Positions 1-6,460 of a stretch of DNA of 9,972 nucleotides are shown here, in pieces (within the stretch, counting starts at the first letter, position 1; each line of letters begins with the position of its first letter). Below the pieces are notes generated by a model. The model ran no database searches. It saw nothing but the letters and a program-made list of their open reading frames with translations, and was not told the origin of the DNA. This stretch comes from Chitinivibrionales bacterium (GTDB taxonomy: Bacteria; Fibrobacterota; Chitinivibrionia; Chitinivibrionales; FEN-1185): contig JAQUMP010000079.1 of the NCBI GenBank assembly GCA_028718065.1, positions 1 to 9,972 on the forward strand, given 5' to 3'. A program made the position numbers and the translations under genes.

Positions 1-426
1 CTCGGTCCGCTGGCCATGAATTCGCGCGCGTATGTGGGGCGCTTTAATTTTAGCGGCACCGACCAGCAGAAATTGGTCAAAAACTGCTCGGGCGGGGAGC
101 GCAACCGCGTGCACCTGGCAAAGCTGCTGCAAACCGGCGGCAACGTGCTGTTGCTTGACGAACCGACAAACGACCTCGACGTGGAAACGCTGCAATCGCT
201 GGAGCAGGCCATCGGCGATTTTTCGGGCTGCGCCGTGGTGGTGAGCCACGACCGCTGGTTTTTGGACCGCATTGCCACGCATATTCTGGCGTTTGAGGGC
301 GATAGCGAGGCGGTTTGGTTCGAGGGCAATTTTGCGGAATACGAGGAGGCCAAGCACAAGCGCCTCGGCACGAGCGCGGACCAGCCCAAGAGAATCAAGT
401 ATAGGCCTCTTGTCAGAACGAAATAA
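1..426 (+). CDS. ettA: Energy-dependent translational throttle protein EttA (ABC-F ATPase), C-terminal fragment
   Basis: The frame is open from base 1, so the gene begins left of the window and only about the last 141 codons are present; EttA is normally about 555 residues. This is the second nucleotide-binding domain. It shows the ABC signature SGGER (bases 88-102), Walker B with D-loop LLLDEPTNDLD (bases about 148-180), and the H-loop region VVSHDRWFLDRIATHILAFEGD. The last stretch, with EGNFxEYE and a tail ending in RIKYRPLVRTK, is characteristic of EttA rather than of Uup or the antibiotic-resistance ABC-F proteins. Family knowledge: EttA binds the ribosomal E site and gates entry into elongation according to the ATP/ADP ratio; it is cytosolic and has no membrane domain. 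The stop at 424-426 is a normal EttA end. The following 208 bases before cheX contain no gene I can support. Confidence 0.95.
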   Translation, partial: LGPLAMNSRAYVGRFNFSGTDQQKLVKNCSGGERNRVHLAKLLQTGGNVLLLDEPTNDLDVETLQSLEQAIGDFSGCAVVVSHDRWFLDRIATHILAFEGDSEAVWFEGNFAEYEEAKHKRLGTSADQPKRIKYRPLVRTK

Positions 427-621
427 GATCCTTACCGATATCGCCCTGGTGGAAAACGGCAAAACTTGCGGCGCTGGGGCATAGTAGTGGATCCGCAAAG
501 TCAATCCTCAGGGTGTTGCTCCAAAAAAAATGTGGCAGGGTATCGGAGTAAATGATACAATAGTCAGGTAGCCGGAGGCTTGCAATATTTTAGGCCTTTG
601 ACCGGTGTGCAACCATGCAAT

Positions 622-627
622 AAGGAG
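622..627 (+). promoter_or_regulatory. Shine-Dalgarno site of the cheX-like gene
   Basis: AAGGAG lies seven bases before the ATG at 635. It decides the start: the frame is open back to a GTG at 605, but that codon has no comparable ribosome site, and a start there would place this AAGGAG inside the coding sequence. Confidence 0.7.
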
Positions 628-634
628 CCTTTTC

Positions 635-1093
635 ATGAACGTCGCATTTATCAATCCGTTTATCAACGCTACGATACTTTTATTTAAAACCATGGTCCAT
701 CTGGATGCCTTTGCCGGCAAGCCCGCGCTTAAGAAGCAGCCCTTTCCCGCCTATGATGTTTCGGGCATTATCGGCCTTTCCGGCGATGCCCAGGGGTCGG
801 TTGCCATCAGCTTTCCGCGCCTGGTGGCCCTCAAAGTCGTCTCCGCGTTTCTGGGGAGCGAAATAAAAATCATGGGGAGCGAAGTGGTCGACGGCATCGG
901 CGAACTCGCCAATATCATCGCCGGCAATGCCAAGCAGGATTTGTCGCAGTATAATTTGTCAATTTCGCTGCCGCAGGTGGTTGTCGGCAACGATCACGTT
1001 ATTTCCGGGCAAACCGGCATCCCCGCGATTATTATCCCCATGACTTGCTCGCTGGGTAATTTCGCGATTGAAATTTCGTTTAAAACAAAGTGA
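635..1093 (+). CDS. CheX-like chemotaxis phosphatase (CheC/CheX/FliY family)
   Basis: This 152-residue protein matches the single-domain CheX fold in size and motif order. The diagnostic stretch is DGIGELANIIAGNAK (residues about 88-102), carrying the Glu-X-X-Asn pair that inserts into the active site of CheY-P in this family. Residues about 41-62 (DVSGIIGLSGDAQGSVAISF) form the expected strand-turn-strand, and the C-terminal part has the hydrophobic IPAIIIPM strand. Family knowledge: these proteins dephosphorylate CheY-like receivers, and CheX acts as a dimer in the cytosol. The next gene, 25 bases downstream, encodes a single-domain receiver, which is its obvious substrate. No other chemotaxis genes are in the window, so the pair may serve a non-chemotactic pathway. 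The ATG at 635 was chosen for its AAGGAG. Confidence 0.88.
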   Translation: MNVAFINPFINATILLFKTMVHLDAFAGKPALKKQPFPAYDVSGIIGLSGDAQGSVAISFPRLVALKVVSAFLGSEIKIMGSEVVDGIGELANIIAGNAKQDLSQYNLSISLPQVVVGNDHVISGQTGIPAIIIPMTCSLGNFAIEISFKTK

Positions 1094-1118
1094 GCCGTAT
1101 CAATAAACGGAGGTTGTT

Positions 1119-1475
1119 ATGAGGATTTTATTGGTCGACGATTCATCAACCATGCGCAGAATACAGAAGACACAACTCAACAATCTTGGCGTCACCGATA
1201 TTTTTGAGGCGGGCAACGGTGAGGAGGGCCTGGAAATTCTGGCCAATACCACGGCGCTCGATTATATCCTGCTGGATTGGAACATGCCGGTTATGGACGG
1301 TATTACCTTTTTAAAAAAGGTTCGGGGCAACGGCGCCTATGCCGGTATAAAAATAATCATGTGCACTTCGGAATCGGAAAAAACGCGCGTGATCGAGGCG
1401 CTTAAGTCGGGGGCCAACGATTACATAATAAAGCCCTTTACACCCGATGCGATTAAAGAAAAGTTAAAATTGTAG
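1119..1475 (+). CDS. Single-domain CheY-like response regulator
   Basis: At 118 residues this is a bare receiver domain without an output domain. All the chemistry is present: acidic pair D7-D8 for magnesium, phospho-acceptor D53 in LLDWNMPVMDG, T83 in MCTSES, and K105 in DYIIKPF. W54 directly after the acceptor Asp is common in CheY-type receivers. An ACGGAGG ribosome site (1107-1113) precedes the ATG. Role (family knowledge): it relays phosphate from a histidine kinase to a partner such as the flagellar switch or another target protein. The CheX-like gene 25 bases upstream most likely encodes its phosphatase, and the two are probably co-transcribed. Without flagellar or kinase genes nearby, whether it is a true CheY cannot be told. 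It ends 41 bases before the end of the convergent acr3; I see no hairpin with a T-tract in that gap. Confidence 0.93.
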   Translation: MRILLVDDSSTMRRIQKTQLNNLGVTDIFEAGNGEEGLEILANTTALDYILLDWNMPVMDGITFLKKVRGNGAYAGIKIIMCTSESEKTRVIEALKSGANDYIIKPFTPDAIKEKLKL

Positions 1476-1516
1476 CCGAATAGATTGCAGGCAATAGAGA
1501 GTGTTTTTGTCGCAAC

Positions 1517-2552
1517 TTATTTTTTAGCGAAGTTATTCTTTAATTTCAAGGCGACATTTACCAGCGCTATCATGACCGGCACTTCGATAAGCGGGCCGAC
1601 AACCGCCGCAAAAGCCTCCTGCGAAGCAATGCCGAACACTCCCACGGCCACCGCAATGGCCAGTTCAAAGTTGTTGCTTGCAGCAGTAAACGACAAGCTG
1701 ACAGCCTCTTGATAGTTGATTCCCAGCCTCTTTGTCACGAACATTGAGCCGAAAAACATGATAAGAAAATAAATGCACAGGGGAATCGCCACCCGCAATA
1801 CATCGAGCGGCAGGGCGATAATTGTTTTGCCTTTGTAAATGAACATGACCAGAATCGTGAATAGCAGGGCGATAAGGGCAATGGGGCCGATTTTCGGTAT
1901 GAATTTATCAGTATACCATTCTTCGCCCTTGACAGGCTCAAGAATCATTCGGGTAAGAAAGCCTGCTAAAAATGGAATGCCCAGGTAAATCCCCACGCTG
2001 ATTGCCACATCCTTCATTGACACATGCACAACCTGCCCTGCAAGACCGAACAGTGGCGGCAGCACGGTAACAAAAACATAGGCATACACCGCGAAAAAAA
2101 GCACCTGAAAGATCGAATTAAAAGCCACAAGCGCCGCGGCATACTCACTGTCACCTTTGGCGAGACTGTTCCAGACGATTACCATTGCGATACAGCGTGC
2201 AAGCCCGATGATTATAACGCCGGTCATAAGGTGCGGCTGACCGCGTAAGAAAATAATAGCAAGTAAAAACATTAAAACAGGTCCGACAATCCAGTTCTGG
2301 ACAAGCGAAAGCGCCAGCGCTTTTTTATCCGAGAAAACGCCTCCGATCCGGCGATAATTTACTTTTGCAAGCGGGGGATACATCATGATAATAAGGCCGA
2401 GGGCAATTGGGATTGAAGTTGTTCCCACGCTCATGCGCGACAATAGATCAGACGTTGACGGGAATAACCATCCAATAACAACGCCAAGCCCCATGGCGAT
2501 AAAAATCCACACGGTAAGGAAACGATCGAGAAATAAGAGGCGTTTTTGATTT

Positions 2553-2560
<8 letters not shown>
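1517..2560 (-). CDS. acr3: Acr3-family arsenite efflux permease
   Basis: A 347-residue, strongly hydrophobic protein with about ten predicted membrane segments, the usual length and topology of Acr3 (also annotated arsB/ACR3, of the bile/arsenite/riboflavin transporter superfamily). Key features are the conserved Cys in GLARCIAMVIVWNSLAKGD (C123) and the Glu in ASNNFELAIAVAVG (E299), both implicated in arsenite transport in studied Acr3 proteins. Role: it extrudes As(III) across the inner membrane using the proton-motive force. The ATG at 2560 has a GGAAGGAGG ribosome site six bases upstream and lies inside the end of arsC; the two genes overlap by eight bases (arsC stops at 2553), indicating translational coupling. 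It is the last gene of the arsR-hgcA-hgcB-arsC unit. Local base composition looks more AT-rich than the flanking ugd and waaA genes. Confidence 0.96.
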
Positions 2561-3002
<442 letters not shown>

Positions 3003-3015
3003 AGGGAACCTGTCG

Positions 3016-3315
3016 TCAACAACAACCGGAGCTTTTTTTGCCGCCTTTTTCGCAGTCGCAAACCGGTTCGCCGCCGGTGAGCAGGGCATTAAAGAGCGCC
3101 TGGGCGCAGCCCACGCCGGATTTTACGGTGATCGCATCAAAGGCGCAATTCTGCCGGCACGCGCCGCATTCAATGCAGGCGTCAAGATCAACAATAGCAG
3201 CCTTGTACTCGCGCATGACAAGCACCTGCCGCGGGCAGACTTCAAGGCATTTTCTGCAGCCCGTGCATTTTTCCCGGTCGAGTTTTACCGTGGCCACATT
3301 TTTTAAGTATTTCAT
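3016..3315 (-). CDS. hgcB: HgcB, 2[4Fe-4S] ferredoxin of mercury methylation
   Basis: This 99-residue protein has two tetracysteine motifs: C17-X2-C20-X2-C23-X3-C27-P and C47-X2-C50-X2-C53-X3-C57. The second is followed by Ala instead of the usual Pro. What separates it from an ordinary ferredoxin is the sequence after the clusters: AITVKSGVGCA, with the HgcB-specific lone Cys (C70), and a C-terminal tail with C86-X-C88 and a terminal C98-C99 pair. In the studied Desulfovibrio protein, the lone Cys and the terminal pair are needed for mercury methylation and are thought to hand Hg(II) to HgcA; the clusters are thought to reduce the HgcA corrinoid. The ATG overlaps the hgcA stop as ATGA (3315-3312), with GGGGA five bases upstream, so the two are translationally coupled. 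The immediate hgcA neighbour makes the call firm. Confidence 0.96.
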   Translation of the reverse strand: MKYLKNVATVKLDREKCTGCRKCLEVCPRQVLVMREYKAAIVDLDACIECGACRQNCAFDAITVKSGVGCAQALFNALLTGGEPVCDCEKGGKKSSGCC

Positions 3316-4391
3316 AGTATCCCCAATTCCTGTAACTTAAAAATAACGAGCAGGATTGCCGAAATGCCGCAGGCCGACAGGTAGGACGGCACGGCAATGC
3401 GCATTTCTTTTTTTACGCCGGATATATTGGTAAAGGGCGTGCAGCCGGTAAAATTGAGCGCGCAATACGATGAGAGTGTGGTGAAAAAAACAAAGACCGC
3501 CGTTGCCAGAATAATGCTGCCGCAAAAGGCCCGGTTAATCAAATAAAAGAACGGCGCCAGCAGGACCGCTCCCAGAAGGGCGCCTTTTAAGGCAAAGCTA
3601 CGAAAGGGGATCACCGGAAGAAGGATCGGTGCCAAAAATGTTCCGATAATAATGGCCCAGAAACCGACGACGACAATAGGCCAGGAATGGAAAATTGAAG
3701 GTTTGTATAAAATACCGGTCCGTTGAATTCCCATTACCACCACAATTCCCAGTAGTATCCAGAGATACTTTTTTAACGCAGGCAGGAGTTCCATGAAAGT
3801 TAGAACCAAACGCTCCTTAAAAGTAAACGTAACCGTGCGCATGGCTTCGGTGGCCGTATTGCCGCCGGCAAGATAGACCTTAATATCGCGGGCCTGTACC
3901 GGACCGTAAATTACTGAAAATCCCGTGGCCTTTTTCACCTGGTGCGCCGCCACGCCCGGCGCGCCGAGTTGGGGCAGGATAATGGTGCGGTGTTTGACAA
4001 CAGAGTCCAAACCGCTAACGGTAATTCTATTAATAAGTTCCTTTGTCCCAAAGGAGCCCTTGCCGGCAGCGCACCAGACATTGATCCCCTTTGTATCGAG
4101 TACCAGAATCCAGATATTACCGCCTTCAAGCTCTTTTCGCAGATGGTTGCAGGTAAGGCGGTAGTTGGCGGTAACCAGGACCGGCGACTCCTGCGCAGGG
4201 TTTCCTATGGTGTAAAGTCCCGGCGCAACAACATAGTTCATCCGGAATTTATTGCTCAGACGGCACAAAACGTCGCCGCGCCGATTTAGAGGGGGCAGAG
4301 GCTTGGGCGTTTGATCCGGGACGCCGTCGCAGCAGCATCCGCAGTTGGAATTATCTGCCGGATCGCAGCAATCCGAGGGGCTGGAAGTCAT
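3312..4391 (-). CDS. hgcA: HgcA, corrinoid-dependent mercury methyltransferase, membrane protein
   Basis: A 359-residue protein carrying the HgcA hallmark NVWCAAGKG at residues 104-112. C107 is the Cys predicted to bind cobalt of the corrinoid in the base-off state and is essential in the characterised enzyme. Residues about 50-195 form the corrinoid-binding domain related to CFeSP/CdhD, here ending in KVYLAGGNTATEAMRTVTFTFKERL. Residues about 207-353 are a membrane domain with roughly five segments (near 207-225, 236-260, 268-287, 290-312 and 335-352). Role: it transfers a methyl group, probably as a carbanion, to Hg(II), giving methylmercury, with HgcB as partner. Unusual here is an N-terminal stretch with six cysteines in the first 22 residues (C8, C9, C17, C19, C20, C21). 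The start at 4391 is supported by GGAAAGGGA upstream and the TAATG overlap with arsR. Confidence 0.97.
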   Translation of the reverse strand: MTSSPSDCCDPADNSNCGCCCDGVPDQTPKPLPPLNRRGDVLCRLSNKFRMNYVVAPGLYTIGNPAQESPVLVTANYRLTCNHLRKELEGGNIWILVLDTKGINVWCAAGKGSFGTKELINRITVSGLDSVVKHRTIILPQLGAPGVAAHQVKKATGFSVIYGPVQARDIKVYLAGGNTATEAMRTVTFTFKERLVLTFMELLPALKKYLWILLGIVVVMGIQRTGILYKPSIFHSWPIVVVGFWAIIIGTFLAPILLPVIPFRSFALKGALLGAVLLAPFFYLINRAFCGSIILATAVFVFFTTLSSYCALNFTGCTPFTNISGVKKEMRIAVPSYLSACGISAILLVIFKLQELGIL

Positions 4392-4801
4392 TATTGATTC
4401 CCTTTCCGTTTTTTAGTCCGGGTTTTACAGAGTGATTCAGGGCTTTGCCGGAGTATCCGGGCCATCCGTTTTTTATCTTCTTCTATGGTATTGTCTTTTT
4501 CCGTAGCCATGAATACCCATTGGAGCGAAGCCTGGATTATGCCTGTTCCGGTTTCGGGTTTGGCCAGCCGATAATGCATCCAACGCTCTTCTTTGCGCCC
4601 TTTAACAAGCCCGGCCTGCTTGAGAAGCGACATGTGCCTGGAAACCGTGGAGGGAGCAAGGTCGAGTAACGCTATAATCTGGCAAACGCACAATTCGCCT
4701 CTGCGCAACGCAAGCAAGGCGCGAACGCGGCTGGGATCGGAGAGCGCTTTGGCGATTGCAAGAAAATCGTCCAGCGTGTTGTTTTCTTCTTCGGTTTGCA
4801 T
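4391..4801 (-). CDS. arsR: ArsR/SmtB-family arsenite-responsive repressor
   Basis: The 136-residue protein is a winged-helix ArsR. It has ALSDPSRVRALLAL (residues about 19-32), then the inducer site ELCVCQI with C38 and C40, the recognition helix APSTVSRHMSLLKQAGLV (about 49-66) and the wing GRKEERWMHYRL. The ELCVC motif in helix 3 is the As(III)/Sb(III) site of ArsR1-type repressors. The third Cys of the longer ELCVCDLC version is replaced by Ile (I43); work on the E. coli protein showed that the first two suffice for induction. A further Cys (C125) lies in a basic C-terminal tail. The gene heads the operon and overlaps hgcA by one base (TAATG), so it probably controls itself and all four genes behind it. 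The ATG at 4801 has GGAG at 4813-4810, eight bases away. Confidence 0.95.
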   Translation of the reverse strand: MQTEEENNTLDDFLAIAKALSDPSRVRALLALRRGELCVCQIIALLDLAPSTVSRHMSLLKQAGLVKGRKEERWMHYRLAKPETGTGIIQASLQWVFMATEKDNTIEEDKKRMARILRQSPESLCKTRTKKRKGNQ

Positions 4802-4836
4802 TACATTGTCTCCACAATGCGTATTGTTATTTCTTC

Positions 4837-4856
4837 AATTCGTCACATAACGAAAT
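4837..4856 (-). promoter_or_regulatory. Candidate ArsR operator (inverted repeat)
   Basis: Perfect arms TTCGT (4839-4843) and ACGAA (4850-4854) flank a 6-base spacer; extending to 7-base arms adds one mismatch. The repeat overlaps the -10 hexamer at 4854-4859 and covers the expected transcription start, the position where a repressor would block RNA polymerase. It sits 36 bases upstream of the arsR start. Assignment to ArsR is inferred from position and symmetry; I cannot claim that it matches a proven consensus. Confidence 0.6.
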
Positions 4857-4882
4857 ATATGTTGCGGAGACTATAAGGGCAA
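4854..4882 (-). promoter_or_regulatory. Sigma-70-like promoter of the arsR-hgcAB-arsC-acr3 operon
   Basis: On the minus strand, a -35 TTGCCC (4882-4877) is separated by 17 bases from a -10 TATATT (4859-4854); the -10 matches the TATAAT consensus at five of six positions. The expected start of transcription is near 4846, giving a leader of about 45 bases before arsR. No other promoter of this quality is visible inside the tightly packed operon. Confidence 0.62.
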
Positions 4883-4883
4883 G

Positions 4884-4903
4884 TAAACCGCGGCCGGGGT
4901 TTA
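4884..4903 (-). repeat. 20-base near-perfect inverted repeat between ugd and the ars-hgc promoter
   Basis: Arms TAAACC and GGTTTA enclose a G+C-rich core that continues the pairing with a single C-C mismatch, so a hairpin with a strong GC core is possible. It lies 16 bases after the ugd stop and directly upstream of the -35 of the ars-hgc promoter. It could end ugd transcription, but no T-tract follows, so a rho-independent terminator is not well supported. A protein-binding site is the alternative. Confidence 0.5.
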
Positions 4904-4918
4904 GCTTGTTAGGGGCGT

Positions 4919-6295
4919 TTAGAAATGCTTCAGGGCGCCTTTACCAATAGGGAATACGTTAAAGCCGATCTCGAATAAGGCGGCATGGTCCAGAATGTTG
5001 CGGCCGTCAAAAACAAAGGCCGGTTTTTCCATGGAAGCGAAGATTTTTTTGTAATCCAGCGTTTTATAAAGCTCCCACTCGGTACACACCGCAATGGCGT
5101 GCGCCCCGGCGGCCGCCCGGTAAGGGTCGTCCACAAACTCCAGCGCGCCCGGCGCGTTTTTTAAGTCCACGCGGGCATTCTGGAGCGCCTGCGGGTCGCT
5201 GACGACCACCACGGCACGTTCTTCCAGCAGACGCTGGGCGATATAAATCGCCGGCGATTCGCGCGTGTCGCCCGTGTCGGCCTTAAAGGCGAACCCGAAA
5301 ATCGCGATGCGCTTGGTTGCCACCGTGTTAAACATGGCCGTGAGCATGGCCTTTACAAACCGGTGTTCCTGGTATTCGTTGATGGCAATAACGCTGCTCC
5401 AGTATTTGGCGACTTCGTGCAGGCCGTAGCTTTCGCAGATATAAACGAGGTTCATGATGTCTTTCTTAAAACAGGACCCGCCAAAACCCACCGAGGCCTT
5501 CAGGAATTTTCCGCCGATGCGGCTGTCGGCGCCGATGGCGCGGGCCACTTCGGAGACGTTGGCCTCGGTTTTTTCGCACAGGGCGGAGATGCTGTTGATG
5601 GAAGATATTTTCTGGGCCAAAAAAGCATTGGCCGCCAGTTTGGAAAGCTCGGCGCTCCAGAGGTTGCTCGTGATTATTTTTTCGCGGGGAACCCAGTGCG
5701 CGTAAATGTCGCAGATTATGGTGCGCGCGGCCAGCCCGGCCTTGGTTTCGTGAGAACCGATGAGCACGCGGTCCGGATGCCTTAGGTCGCTTATAGCCGT
5801 GCCTTCGGCCAGGAATTCGGGGTTTGAAACCACTTCAAAGTGAATGTTTTTATCGTTGGCATTGAGGATCCGTTCGAGCGCTTCGGCCGTGCGTACGGGC
5901 AGCGTGCTTTTTTCAACGATGATTTTATCGGACTGAGAGGCTTTAACGATTTCGCGGGCGGTTTTTTCCCAGTATTGCAGGTCGGCGGCCTTGCCGCTGC
6001 CCTCGCCGAACGTTTTGGTGGGAGTGTTGACGGAAACGAATATTATATCCGCTTCGGCAATATGGGAGGCGATCTCCGTGGAAAAAAACAGGTTTTTATT
6101 CCTGGCGTGCCCAACAATCTCCAGGAGCCCCGGCTCAAATATCGGCAAGGCGTCGCTGTTCCAGGCTGCGATCCGGCCGGCGTTGATATCGACGACGGTG
6201 ACTTTATATTCGGGGCATTTGTGCGCGATCATGGCCATGGTCGGCCCGCCCACGTAACCCGCGCCGATGCAGAGTATGTTTTTTGTAAACGCCAT
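4919..6295 (-). CDS. ugd: UDP-glucose 6-dehydrogenase, animal-type
   Basis: This 458-residue enzyme oxidises UDP-glucose to UDP-glucuronate with two NAD+, supplying acidic sugar for exopolysaccharide or lipopolysaccharide. Visible features: the N-terminal NAD-binding GAGYVGG (residues 11-17) with D36 ending strand 2, VNTPTKT (about 89-95), EKSTLPVRTAE, the central helix LSKLAANAFLAQKISSINS with catalytic K219, and the active-site Cys in FGGSCFKKD (C275, with D279). The C-terminal domain contains IFGFAFKADTGDTRES. The wording of these motifs (CIGAGYVGGPT, AWNSxxLPIxEPGL, SVNTPTKTxGxG, HWVPREKI) follows the animal UGDH branch rather than the E. coli or Pseudomonas type; such enzymes are also known in several bacterial phyla. 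Start ATG at 6295 with GGAG about ten bases upstream. The gene is divergent from the GGDEF regulator gene. Confidence 0.97.
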   Translation of the reverse strand: MAFTKNILCIGAGYVGGPTMAMIAHKCPEYKVTVVDINAGRIAAWNSDALPIFEPGLLEIVGHARNKNLFFSTEIASHIAEADIIFVSVNTPTKTFGEGSGKAADLQYWEKTAREIVKASQSDKIIVEKSTLPVRTAEALERILNANDKNIHFEVVSNPEFLAEGTAISDLRHPDRVLIGSHETKAGLAARTIICDIYAHWVPREKIITSNLWSAELSKLAANAFLAQKISSINSISALCEKTEANVSEVARAIGADSRIGGKFLKASVGFGGSCFKKDIMNLVYICESYGLHEVAKYWSSVIAINEYQEHRFVKAMLTAMFNTVATKRIAIFGFAFKADTGDTRESPAIYIAQRLLEERAVVVVSDPQALQNARVDLKNAPGALEFVDDPYRAAAGAHAIAVCTEWELYKTLDYKKIFASMEKPAFVFDGRNILDHAALFEIGFNVFPIGKGALKHF

Positions 6296-6392
6296 TTGTT
6301 AAAACTCCGGAAATCAAAGGGGTGTTGTTAATAGTAGTACGTTTCTATAAAATAATTTTTCGACCCGGGCACATCGCAGAAAATAGTGAAAT

Positions 6393-6420
6393 TTGATAAA
6401 AAGCTCTCCTGAGATAAACT
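6393..6420 (+). promoter_or_regulatory. Candidate promoter for the GGDEF response regulator gene
   Basis: TTGATA (6393-6398) and TAAACT (6415-6420) are separated by 16 bases within an AT-rich stretch. The -35 is good (five of six); the -10 is only fair (four of six). It would give a leader of about 35 bases before the GTG at 6461. The 165-base gap between ugd and this gene (6296-6460) must also hold the ugd promoter, for which I see no clear hexamers. Confidence 0.35.
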
Positions 6421-6460
6421 ATTTTTAAATTTTGCAGGTATTCTCAACAAGAAGGGCATT

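Noticed and set aside
465..499. TTGCGG/CCGCAA repeat after ettA as a terminator
   Set aside because: Six-base arms with a loop of about 20 bases and no following T-tract.
540..561. Small inverted repeat GTATC/GATAC and TACAAT as a promoter or operator for cheXY
   Set aside because: The arms are only five bases, and no -35 stands at suitable spacing from TACAAT; too weak to list.
605..634. GTG start giving a 162-residue CheX-like protein
   Set aside because: It would place the good AAGGAG site inside the gene and adds residues not expected in the family.
1476..1516. Bidirectional terminator between convergent cheY and acr3
   Set aside because: A short T-run is present, but I found no stem of useful length before it in either direction.
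3003..3089. Upstream in-frame start that would lengthen ArsC to 178 residues
   Set aside because: The extra 29 residues overlap the hgcB coding sequence, have no ribosome site and do not resemble any ArsC N terminus; the ATG at 3002 gives the standard start.
3016..3315. Generic ferredoxin annotation instead of HgcB
   Set aside because: The GVGC motif after the clusters, the terminal Cys pair and the ATGA overlap with an NVWCAAGK-bearing hgcA identify it as HgcB.
5363..6331. Two long + strand open frames opposite ugd (5363-5785 and 5840-6331)
   Set aside because: They lie antisense to a complete, highly conserved enzyme gene; their translations look like codon-complement shadows with no recognisable motif.
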